64,000 bases of DNA from contig OX393562.1 in the NCBI GenBank assembly GCA_947652115.1, forward strand, positions 27,974,932 to 28,038,931, in the 5' to 3' direction. How positions within the stretch are numbered: position 1 is the stretch's first letter; the number at the start of each line of letters is the position of its first letter. The DNA comes from Blastomussa wellsi. Taxonomy: Eukaryota; Cnidaria; Anthozoa; Scleractinia; Plerogyridae. The notes under the pieces are model-generated. The model had not been told where the DNA came from. It saw only the letters and a program-made list of their open reading frames with translations, and did no database searches. The translations under genes were made by a program, and so were the position numbers. Below are positions 43,976 through 55,200 of the stretch, one piece after another.

Positions 43976-46802
43976 ATGGGCGACTTCAGCGAATGGGAAG
44001 TAATCGAAATGGAAGAACTTAAAAAAGCAATCGAAGAGAGCGGTGTGTCGAACATTGAAGAGTTCTTCAGGAAGAGACTGGAGAAATGGCGAGAAGTGGA
44101 AGTGAACATCGCAATCACTGGTGACTCGGGAAGCGGCAAATCAAGCTTCATTAATGCTGTAAGAGAGTAAGTGCATTTAAATACGAGTCAGTACGACTCA
44201 TTAAGTTACAATTTCTGTTTTAGCGTTGTTAAATTTCGTCATGCTGCCTTTCGTTTACCGCATTTCAAAACAATTACTAGTCTGTTCGTATGTAGTAAGA
44301 TTTAAAGACGCGAGTTGCAGACTCTCTAGGATGCCATTTTTAGTCGTAGACTGGAAAAACCGGGAACAGCCAGGCCATGATACCTTTTCCTTTTAGAAAT
44401 GAGAGCTATTTCTCCCCAAGATTCAGCACTGCAGGTTTGCTTCACTTTCGATTTGCGAGCCGCGTTGTTTTGTTTCTCTTTTCTAGCGTTTACACAACCG
44501 GAAGTGGTGCCAATTATCCTTCAGACTCTGACAACACAACGATCCTTTTAATACTTTAATTTCTGACAATCTTGCATGGGAAATGCATCAAATAGTGCTG
44601 GCATTTCTGACTGAAAACGGAACTAAACACTTAATTCTACCTTTTTTATTATTTTTTTGTAACCAAAGTTTTGACTGAATACCAGGGTGTGAAATTCGAA
44701 CAGACTTTAGCCATATGCTGTCATCGCTCCATGACTGAGAAGGACCTTTGGACCTCAGTTAGACTGCGAGCAGTCTCTTTCTTTTCCTAGTCCCTCGCGC
44801 GTAGGATTTCAGGAACAAAAACCGACTACTCGTAGTCTAGACCTCAGTTGATTATCATCAAAGTCCTCACAGTCTGATATTTTTGCGAAAAGGGGGAGAA
44901 AAAGTTTCTCGATTTCTCTGTTCCACAAGCCTAAGCGCTATCTTTCGAACTTTCGGAGTTACCTGAACCGTTCGTTCATAGAGGAAATATGGGATTCTTA
45001 CTCCATGGTTATTTTGCGAGATTGCTTCTAAACTATCGGCTCGTTCTTTTGTAGCTGTTTTAGCTATTGGTAAACCGTTTTAGAAATAACAGAATATGAG
45101 GATTGAGGGGGCTATCGATTGAGTTCTGGAATTTTCCGGTACAAAATCAATTGGAACAGGAATTGCCGAAATGTTCCTTTCGAAACTTTTGTCCTTTGTT
45201 CCAGAAACTTGGAAGTTTCGGAAATTTCCTCTTCCATTGGGAATTTCGTTTCCGTCAGACCGGCTCTGACCGAAATGAAGTGTCCCTGATGGACCAGAAA
45301 ATTTTCCGCAAATTCTGAATTGAAGTAAAAAATATCGTTTCATGTGATAGATTCGCTCCAACGAAGGGCTAACGCTCGAAACGTCAGCTCTTGAATCTCT
45401 TTACGGTGGCCAATTCACATTATCAACCCAGTTGATAAAACCAAATTATACCCATAGAGGAAGTCTAACCGGAAATTTTGGCTCAAACTACAATTATTCT
45501 GAAAACGAAATGCTTTTGATCCAGGACCAGCGCTCAAAATTACCTGGATCGAGCGTCTGATCATCAGTTGCGATATCACTTCCGGTGCAACGTCAAGGGC
45601 TTCAAAACGTTCCCAAATGAACATACATTCGTCAAGTATATTTCTTGTATTATTTTAATACGGAAATGTTCCATAAGAAGGAACCATACAAACTTTTTTT
45701 GCTAAGGCTCGTGCAATTCTTCCAATTGCAAGAAAAACTAACAACGTTCACGTAAACTAACAACGTTTACGTTCACGTATTTTTGTTCTCCAGACTCTGT
45801 GAAGACGATGAAGGTGCAGCTCCAGTTGATGTCACCGAGTGCACCAGGGAGCCGACCCCGTTTGATCACCCGACCAATCCCAACATTAAGTTCTGGGATT
45901 TACCAGGAATAGGGACTCCAAATTACCCAGACCTGGAAACATACTGCGAGAAAGTACAACTGGAAAAGTACCACACTTACCTAATTTTCACAAGCACCCG
46001 ATTCACCGAGAACGACTTGAAATTGGCCAAGAAAGTGCGATCGATTGACAAGAAATTTTTCTTCATCCGCACAAAAATTGATGAAAGTGTCCGAGCCGAG
46101 AGGCGAAAGCGATCATTCGACGAAAAAGCAATGTTAACGAAGATCCGACGCGACTGTTTGGAAAGTCTAGGTGACCTCTTGAGCAACGAGAAAGATATAT
46201 TTTTGATCAGCAACCACGAGCCCGAAAAGTGGGAATTTGCCCAACTAACCGAGGCCATTCTAGATGCATTGACGAGATTCCAACGTGAGAGTATGACCTT
46301 GTCCCTGGGCAAAGTCATAACAAGATCGTCGAATGAAATTTTTCAAAGGAAAGTTGATGTCCTAAAACGGCGCATATGGATGGTTGCTTCAGCATCTGGT
46401 GTCGCTGCAGCCATTCCGGTGCCAGGATTGTCGTTTGCTGTTGATGCTGGTCTAATTCTGAGGGAACTCAGCTTATACAGGACCCAGCTTGGCCTTCCTG
46501 AAATAGGTTCCGCTGAATTTGCCAAGCTTCATCTCGCCACCAGAGAGAAGGTTCTTAGTGTTGGTCTTACCACTGCTGCACAGCTGAGCGGGTTATTGGC
46601 GCCCTATGCTGCGGAGGCAGCCGTCGAGGAATTTACCCGTTATGTTCCGGTTATTGGTTTGGTCATAGCCAGTGGTATGTCGTTTGGTGCAACGTATTAC
46701 GCTCTGAGTAAACTCTTAACAAACGTTGAAGAAGCGGCAAAGTTAGTGCTGAAGGAAGCTGCCGAGAAGACAGCCGCCGATCTGGAAATGGAGGTTGATT
46801 AA
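43976..46802 (+). CDS. immunity-related GTPase (IRG/IIGP family), two exons
   Basis: Exons 43976-44166 and 45794-46802 (GTAAGT donor, TTCTCCAG acceptor), 399 residues, the usual IRG length. G1 is GDSGSGKSS (49-57, GKS type), G3 DLPG (99-102), G4 TKID (157-160); VTECT (77-81) fits the switch I region. The C-terminal half is helical with hydrophobic stretches such as GVAAAIPVPGLSFAVDAG, as in IRG proteins that bind membranes. Known family role in vertebrates: cell-autonomous immunity, acting on pathogen vacuoles, and membrane or autophagy functions. The role in a cnidarian is inference. All nucleotide-binding motifs are intact. Intron 1 (1.6 kb) carries repeats. The promoter side holds an 804-bp transposon ending 31 bp before the ATG. 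Confidence 0.92.
45355..45450 (+). repeat. hammerhead-like retroelement repeat, copy 2
   Basis: AACGAAGGGCTAACGCTCGA then AACGTCAGCTC, followed by GGTGGCCAATTCACATTATC and the AACCCAGTTGATAAAACC hairpin. In the GTPase intron. The CUGANGA box reads CAACGA, so it is presumably inactive. Confidence 0.55.
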
Positions 46803-47859
46803 GGTTTTTTCTTGTGCATTTGATTTCACACGTTGACTGTGCACACGCAACGAAGACTGTGCCGAGACGACTTGATAGCAGTTATTTGGCATATGGTTAG
46901 TTGAATCTCGTTTCCTAAACTCTTAAAGCGATCCTTAGAAACTTAGTTCGGTAACTCTTGATTGTCGTCCTTTAGATAAATAATCTAGTGAAGGCAACAC
47001 TAAATTGTACGGCAGCCTTTCATGGCAGTTCTTTCCCAGTGTTGTCTATGCAGTAACAAATTATCTTCTCGTTCAGTAGTGAAAAGAAATACAGCAAAGA
47101 CATGTTTACTTTCGTTAGTCAGATAATTTGTTCACAAATTTACTCGTCTAGTAAAACAGACGTATGTGTATGGTAGATATGCCCAGAAAGTAATAAACCG
47201 TCGCGAAAATTTTTTTCTAGAAATTGGCTGGAGTGCCAAACTCTGCTTTTACTGTTTTTTTTTTCACAAGACCCCCACTGCAAGATGCATGACTTTCTCC
47301 TTCACAATGTAAGACTGTTAAGATAATTTTTTTGGCTTAAATACATTATGTTAAAAGTAAGAAAACATAAATTGGGGTGAGATGTTGTTTCCTGATCCTG
47401 TTGTTTTCATTAGATCCAGTGCAGTGAGGAGCAACAAAGTTAGTGATCCGCGATAAACGGAGGCTTTATCCTCCTTTCCACTTTCCTCAACTTCCATCGC
47501 CCCCTCCTCCCCACCTCCCTAACAACCCCCCCCCCCCCCGAACAAAAACCCTATAATGAGATTATCCCTCTCTCCAATCCCTCCTTGCTCTATATTTTTA
47601 TGGTTTTAGCCGGTGCCCTTTCGTGCCAGTGTTCCGACCGCACTAAGGCTGCATTGCAATGCCTTGTTTGACTTCTGTCGATGCGCATGATGAAGATGGA
47701 TCACTCAGAAAGACTCTATAGGTGCACTTATAATGTCATTATTTATACGTGGAGTCATTTCCACTGATCCTTTGTCGATACTGAATTCACAAAAGCAATG
47801 TTACACAATTAAAGCGGTACAGTTACTCAACACAAATTTAGACACTCTAGACGCAGCAA
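46803..47859. other. GTPase 3' region and spacer
   Basis: The likely poly(A) signal AATAAA is at 47192-47197. A C-run lies at 47525-47539. No further gene was seen. Confidence 0.5.
47192..47197 (+). terminator. candidate poly(A) signal of the GTPase gene
   Basis: First AATAAA after the stop codon, 390 bases downstream. Confidence 0.4.
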
Positions 47860-48500
47860 TTATTTTTCAAGCCTGAAATCGACCAAAGCTTTCTTCGAGC
47901 AACTGAAATGTGAAGGAAGAATTACTTTTGAAGAATGAGAAAATATTATTGAAACATTGTGACGAGAGTCTTTGCTTGTAACGGGAGAATTGTTGACTCT
48001 GAGACTTCGGGGAAACGTTGTATGTGCGAACTGCGGAACTTCAACAACGAGGGGGAAACAACTCTCGAGCAACTAACTCTCAAGTAAATAACTCTCAAGT
48101 AACTGGAAAGTGTTAAAACAAGTGTGGATGTGTTTCTAACTAATTTAACGGAGAATATTTCCTCTACAATTTTATGCCTAGAATAAACCTAAAGAGACAT
48201 AACTAATAAACTCCTCCTGACAACATTTCCTGTAGGCAAGACGCTTGGAAATAATAGGTTGCCTATTGAAATTTTAAAACTTTCTGGTCATCAAGTGGAG
48301 ATATCTTGGTTAAATGTTTTAATGAGGCTTTTGAAAGGAAAGAAACGTCTAATTCGCAGATACAGGTTGCTATTACCCTTATTGAAAACAGAGAAAGGTA
48401 AAACTTATATCGGAAACTGGAGACCGATTTCGCCTATTAATGTTGACGCGAAAATAGCATCCAAAGTGACAGCAGCACGAATGAGTTTCTTAACCTAGTT
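47860..48500 (+). pseudogene. L1-like LINE reverse-transcriptase remnant
   Basis: Near 47880 one frame reads FFEQLKCEGRITFEE before a stop. 48259-48498 reads LPIEILKLSGHQ and YIGNWRPISPINVDAKIASK, the conserved finger/palm entry region of L1-type reverse transcriptases. Several stops and frameshifts between them show long decay. Confidence 0.65.
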
Positions 48501-48894
48501 TGAAATTAAGAAATTTCAGTGATGTTGATAGAAATGCCGCTTTATACAAACACTGACAACAAACACTTTGACCCTGCATCAAGCAAAACCAAAGACTTTT
48601 ATACCTTATTAATCCAGGAAAAAGTAACAGACTCCACCGATTTTTCTAAATAGATGTGGAATTTTGGTCGTATGAGAACGAGGTTAGTTAACTGGCGTTT
48701 ATATTGGTTAAATCAGTTGCTTGAGAAACATTTGTTTGATGTTTTCAGTTTAAAATATAGGACATTCTGTTTTTGAATTCCCGATTACCGAAATTAAAAT
48801 AGGGATGATTTAAAGTGATCTCTGCACGTTCTCTCACGCCTCCCAAGAAACAGTTAAGCACCTATTTTTAGTGTTCAGTATTTTTCAGTGTTTG

Positions 48895-49075
48895 TTAGCC
48901 CTTCGCTCCGACGAAGGGCTAACGCTCGGAGCTCCGACGAAGGGCTAACGCTCGGAGCTCCGACGAAGGGCGAACGCTCGGAGCTCCGACGAAGGGCTAA
49001 CGCTCGAAACGTCAGCTCTTGAATCTCTTTACGGTGGCCAATTCACATTATCAAATTATCATAAAACCAAATTAT
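48895..49075 (+). repeat. hammerhead-like repeat copy 3 with 26-bp tandem array
   Basis: Three units of CTCCGACGAAGGGCTAACGC then TCGGAG (48906-48983) precede a fourth (48984) that continues as GAAACGTCAGCTC plus the family body. In the fourth unit GAGCT before the core pairs with AGCTC after GTC (stem I). GGGC pairs with GCTC (stem II), and ACGT is a self-complementary stem III as in dimeric hammerheads. CUGANGA reads CCGACGA here, one base off in the catalytic box. Confidence 0.65.
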
Positions 49076-49282
49076 ATTTTTCAGTGTGGTTATTCTAAAA
49101 CAATTCCGAATGATTTGTGGATAGAGCATTGCGTGAATATGCTGTGTTTCATTTTTGTTCTTGCTTCATGAAAAATGTTCTCCCTCTGCTTTGAACTACC
49201 AGAGGCCAGAGGCCTCTGGGGACTAGAATGCCCAAAACGCGGAGGAGCTCGACAGGGGACTGGTAACAGTGGGAAACTGAAA

Positions 49283-52200
49283 ATGGTGGACGGAGACGGA
49301 CGTCACTTGAGTTGTTGTTTTATTTTTTTCTTGTGGCTTCTGCAGGCTTCGTCTTTTTCATATGGAGATAAAAAACTACGGATGGTGAATGTGGTGGGTA
49401 TGGTTTTATAGTAACATCGGCGTAATTACTTTTTTAATTTCCCCAATAGAGAGAAAAGAGGTCCCCCGAATACATTGGATATTTATCGAAAAGAAAACCT
49501 CATCTTTACATCATCCATAAACCCGAACAGATCACTCGGACTTGAACCGAAACAACTGGAGACCATACAAACGGAGTGTTTGTTTGTATGTTCTAAATAT
49601 TTATAGAAATGGGTGGGAATATCGAAAGGTTCTTATAGCGATATTTCTTGTTCGCAAACATTGACGTCACATTTCTTTTGATGTTCAAATTTGCCAACCA
49701 CGGAACAAAAAAAGTCATTGTTTCAACAGCCAATTAGGTTCTGGTTGGCATATTAATACCAATGGGTGACGTCATGAGAAACATCGCTATTTTAACTACA
49801 TTAAGCTTACATTTATCTTATATTTAACTTTTTGCGACTAAATGCGGAACTCGAAACAGTTTCTTACTGATACAGTGCTTGAAATACAATGTAGGAAGTC
49901 GTTAAATATTTGTGACATCTTAATGGTTACCATAGCAATACCTCAACGGTGACAAAAGAACCCCAAAATTTCAGTTTTTGCCAATTATCTTTAAAACTGA
50001 GTCACTGACCTGCCATAATTTTTATTTAGTCATTAAAATCTCACTTGGTTCTGTATTTTGTCTGCCAATATTAAAAAAAATATATCTTGTGGAAATTTAG
50101 TTATATTAAAAAGGTGTTTTATAAACTATGAGAAATTCCACTAGATAATTTCTGCCCAAACTTTTCTATTTGAATCAGCATACTGAATATTATTTACATG
50201 GAAAAAGTCAAGGTAATTTGTAATGGTAAAAGGACTGAGTGCAGTCGAATTCGGTTTGTAATCATACAAGTGATTAACAAAATCGGACAACCGCATAGTC
50301 CGATTTGATTAATCACGAGTATGATTACAGACAGAATTGGATGACACGAATTCCCTTTACCAATTAATCATAACTTTAGCAAATTCAAGAAAAACGTCCG
50401 CAAAGCAAACCTGTTGACAATTTATCATTCGTGTGATAAAAAGCGAAAGAAAGAGCGCACAAATGCGCAACATACAAACTTTGTTATTGGGCACTTTGTT
50501 ATTGGACACCTTGTTATTGGACACTTTGGTATTGGACAAAAATAGGGTGTGCTCGGAACCAAGCAGGTTGAAGAATTTTGGTATAGTTATGATTAAAAGA
50601 AATGTTTTTCCTGGATTTCAGATGAAAGTGCATGGATCTTTAAATTATGAACATTTTGGATCCCAAGTTGATGTGAGCAATAAAAGTGTGTTTGTGTGTC
50701 TGAAACTCCTCTGGACACTTCATTAGCTCAAATTGAGTGTAAATCTACCAAGCATTTGATTGAGTTTGGAACAATTACGTTTGATTGGCCAAGGTTGTGA
50801 TTAATTGCAAGAAAGGAGGCAATGTAATGTGCAAACAAGCCCGTCGGTGGTTATTAATTTTAAAGTTTACTATAAAGATTAATAAATATATAACCATGTA
50901 TGTACAATAACAATTTTTCACCACAAATCCCCTCCCCCCCCCCTCCCCCTTAAAAAATGCCTTTACACGTCCCCATCACCATAAATCCAGAGAATACCGC
51001 CTTCTGGAAAGAGGGCTTGTAATGCACCTGTTTATGAAGATTGCCTTTTCATTCCAAAAAGTTTGTATTCAACAGGAAAACCATAGCTACTGTTACAGTA
51101 ATATTAATACTGTATATGGGATGATTTCAAAATTCATACAATTTTTTTCGGTAGAAATTTCTGCTTCCTTCGTTGTGTGTATGTTACAAGAGATGTAAAT
51201 GCACAAATTATGGATGGAAAATAATAAATATTAGTGAAGAAAAATGTGTGCAAATTACAACAAAAGGCTTAATTTATTATCGAATGATGTGCTGAGGTTG
51301 TTGATTGAGGGACTTAGGTTTTCCAATAGATGTGCAGAGCTTTGTAAGGTAATGATCTTGAGTTAAAAGCACCTGTTGTTGGCTTGATCAATCAGTACAT
51401 GAAAGTTGGTATTTTCCTATGTATGAGTTCTTATCAGTTGTTAGATGTTCACAGATGTGTGGAAGAGTATCAGGTTGTTTCACCAACATAGCAGGCATTA
51501 CAGCCTGCAAAGTTCATTCTACTTTTTATTGACATTTGAGAATTGATTGCATCAGTTCTAGTTTTAAACAGAAACAATGTGGCATGTATGAAGGGTAATG
51601 TTTCACTTGCTTTTAGGTGTATCGTCATGGTGACAGATCCCCTATTACATTTTATCCTACAGATAAACATCAGAATTACTGGTCTCAAGGACCAGGTCAG
51701 CTCACTCAGGTTAGTTGACAGTTTTATTCCTACTACCTAATGTATCTAGTTGGCATTTATATTCATTTAATAAGCTTATGTTTTGTAAGCATGGGACAGA
51801 AGCACAGGTCATAACTTGAGAAAAAATGATACACAGGATCTTGTCCCAGATTTTAGTAGTACTAATACTTCCCATTGATGCCCAGAGATTTTTGAAAAAA
51901 AACACGTTTTTTTTATTTGACATTTTATGGTCAGTTGTGAGCTAAATCTGCTCCCAAACATGCCTGCCTTTCTATGAGTGTCGTGTTTTACATTAACATT
52001 TTTGCTCAGACATGCACAAGAGGCAAACTTTTACTTTTCCTTTTTCTCCTTTTCTTATCGTTCTGCTGCAGTTGTTGGCCTTTTACAGGGCTTGCCTTCA
52101 GTCCAAAAATTCCTGGGAAAGTGTCATCCAAACAGGAAATTCTTGCCATGGAGTATCCAAGGGTAGTCAAGGCAATTTTTCCTCCGAGTTTTTCACTCAA

Positions 52201-55200
52201 TTTTCTTAGAAGCATTTTCATGTGTATTTCATGCTCAATTAACTCTGTCACTCTGATCTTGGTGTCACTGTCAGAAAGATCTTTTCCTCCTGCAGAGACT
52301 TCCAAACACAATTTTTTCCTTAACCTATTGACTCCTGGAGATTTTTACAAAAACACATTTTTTAGACATTTTGAACATTTTCTAGTCAGTCGTAGGCTAA
52401 ATCTGCTCCAAGTCTCTCCAAAATGCATTTGGAAAATAAAGACATGCCACGTTTTTCACTATAATCGCATTTAACAACATTTTAGCTTGGGCATGTGCAC
52501 AAATCTTTTCAAGATAGTTTTTGGATGAGAAAGTGACCCACCTCTTTAGGCTTTTCGTTTTCTTTGTTTTTTTCGCTTTTCCTTTCTCCTTCTTTCGTAT
52601 CTTTTTGTTGCATTGGTTGGTCTCTCCATTTGGAATCAACCACTTTTTGAAAGGACGCACGCTCGGTCAAAATTAGTAACTGTTGCTGCTCATCCTGTAT
52701 ATACCACAGCTACTCAAAATCATCACCCATGGAAAAATTGTTGAGTGTTGGATCCCAAATAAATCACCTAGGCCCCACATGGTCAGTCAGAAATAGTGTT
52801 GCTACACACTAACACTCACAGACATTATTATAATTGTAAGTTGTTGTTTTTGTGTGAGAAATGGGGTGATCATTGGCACGACTTCAGTGGGTTTATATAT
52901 AATCTGTAAAGACACATTGCGATTTTGAGACTAATGAATCTGTGTTTGTTTGTGATAGGACGTCCCATTATCACATTCAAGCAGCAGAAATTGCAGGATT
53001 TAATTTAATTTTGTTGACTTGAACGATAAGTAATTGGAGCTTGTTTTTTTATACTTAATTGTGTATAAATGATAAACACATGCTGCCTTTTTTCTTTCTA
53101 ATTTTATAGATTGGGATGAAACAGGAATATGAACTTGGCCACTTCTTCAAGGATCGCTATGTTAAAGAGTATAAGCTTCTGAATTCATCATACTTGTTTA
53201 ACGAGGTATGCATGTGAGCCTTTTGTGAAACTTGTGCAGCAGGCAGAAGAATTAGTAATTAAAAATATATGGTGGAAGTTTGGTGAGGATTGCACAAGCA
53301 GGAAAAAAGAAAACAGTAGTTTATTGTTGCCAATTGAAAGTGATCTGGCTTTGTATCATCTGTTTTGACAGATGATTCTAATTGGGATGGAAATCAACTT
53401 TTAAGCCTTTTTAGGAGATACTCTCTATCGTTCCCTTGCAGCAAGCCTGTATTTGCCATGAGTGCACCTGATGTGCAGGTATCTAGTACCAGTGATAGTA
53501 ATTAACGGTTATAAATTGTTTTGCAACTCAGAACTGTGACTAAGAGTGAATATATTCTCTTACAGATTTATGTTCGGAGTAGTGACTATGATCGTTGTTT
53601 AATGAGTGCACAGACGCAGCTAAATGGTCTTTATCCACCTCAAGGAAAACAGGTTAGCTTGATCAGCTGGCTACTTATTGACCCATTGACTCCTGTGCAA
53701 GCCGTAACTGCCTGTGACCGACGTTGACCTTTGTTCCACTTCTGATGTCATCAGCTTTAACCAAACAAGGCATTGCTTTACTCAAGTTCTGCAGGAGGGT
53801 CAAGTTTCCAGTGATACCCAAATGATATTGATTGGTATAACGGAGCTTGAAATATAGTAATTAGGTTAATTTGCAGTTCAAATAAACCTTGTTGTGTGAA
53901 AATGCTTAGAAATTTCAGTCAAAAACCCTAATGGCTACTCCATGGTAAGTATTTCCCACCTCTTTGATGCTTTCTTGGCAAATATTCTTGAACTGAAAGC
54001 AAGCCCTGTAAAAAGGGCCAATGACTGAAAAAAAAAACAAGGAAACATGAAAAAAAAAGCCTATAATAAAGAGGTTGGTTACTTTCTCGTCTAAAACCTA
54101 TCTCAAACTTTGGATTTCTGTGCGATGTTAGTGGAAAACATGGCATGCAATTATGCAAAATCACAACATCACATACTAATCATAAGCCCAGGTTGAAATA
54201 AAGTTGTTTTACTTTTAATTACTTTTACCGACATGCCTGATGTCTTCCAGATTGTTCTACTCAGTCAACACGTGCATATATTACACTGATCTCTTTAGAT
54301 ATGGCGGGGTCGTTTAGACTGGCAGCCAATTGGCATTCATGTGGTGCCAGGGAAGGATGACTATGTAAGTTGTTTATCTTGTAAAAATAATATGTTTTCT
54401 GTTGAGTGAAGGAACATTGCATTAATGCCAGTCAATGTTTTGAAAGATGTTTGACACATACTTGGAAAAAGTTGTGCAATGGTAGTCAAACTTTTCTTAT
54501 TTGTTTTGTATTTTAATGGTGTTTATTGGTTTTTGAACAAGTATTACAATTTTACAATTTTTATCTTAGACTTATGCTCTTTTCAATTATCCATGATGAT
54601 TTAACTGTACTTAATTTCATTGGTATCATGTTTATTGTTAGTTTATGATAATTTTCTAGCTAAACACCAATGTTCCCAATGTTGCCAATGCCCCCCCCCC
54701 AGAACTAAGAATTTGCCTCTCAAATGTCACATGAGTCTGTCTTACAGATTGTTATTTCATACATTTTGAGGGAGGGTCATATGGGTAGAATTAGAGAAAA
54801 ATGCCATTTGAAACTACTAAGCAAAAAAATAACACACTTAACACACTTAATACACTTAACATGAACATGTCACGGTCACTAATTAAAAGTGGACACAAAG
54901 TCAACGCAGTGACCATACAAAAAGCCCATGTAAATCTTAAGTACTTAATTTATTCCCAGCTTGCTCTTCCACACAATGGTGGATGTTGAAACTCTAGCAT
55001 TGCTGATGACATATGGCAATAATGCTCATGCCTGCTGTTTATGCCTGCTGTCTTATTATAGCTTCTACGACCAAGTGCTGACAAATGCCCTCGATTAGCT
55101 GAGCTCAGAAAAAAGTCTAAACAAGACCAGCAGTACCTGGATATGATCAACCAGAACAAGGTAAGAAAGAATTTCACTTCAGCTTCGTAATATATGCCAT

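Noticed and set aside
48906..49010. CRISPR-like array of 26-bp repeats
   Set aside because: Units are directly adjacent without spacers, and the genome is eukaryotic; it is a tandem expansion of a retroelement repeat.
51974..52474. 166-codon frame in intron 2 of phosphatase B
   Set aside because: It covers a dispersed repeat found in several copies and orientations; the phenylalanine-rich peptide reflects T-rich DNA.
54801..54989. Asparagine/threonine-rich short frame
   Set aside because: Arises from CACTTAACA-type simple repeats in an intron.
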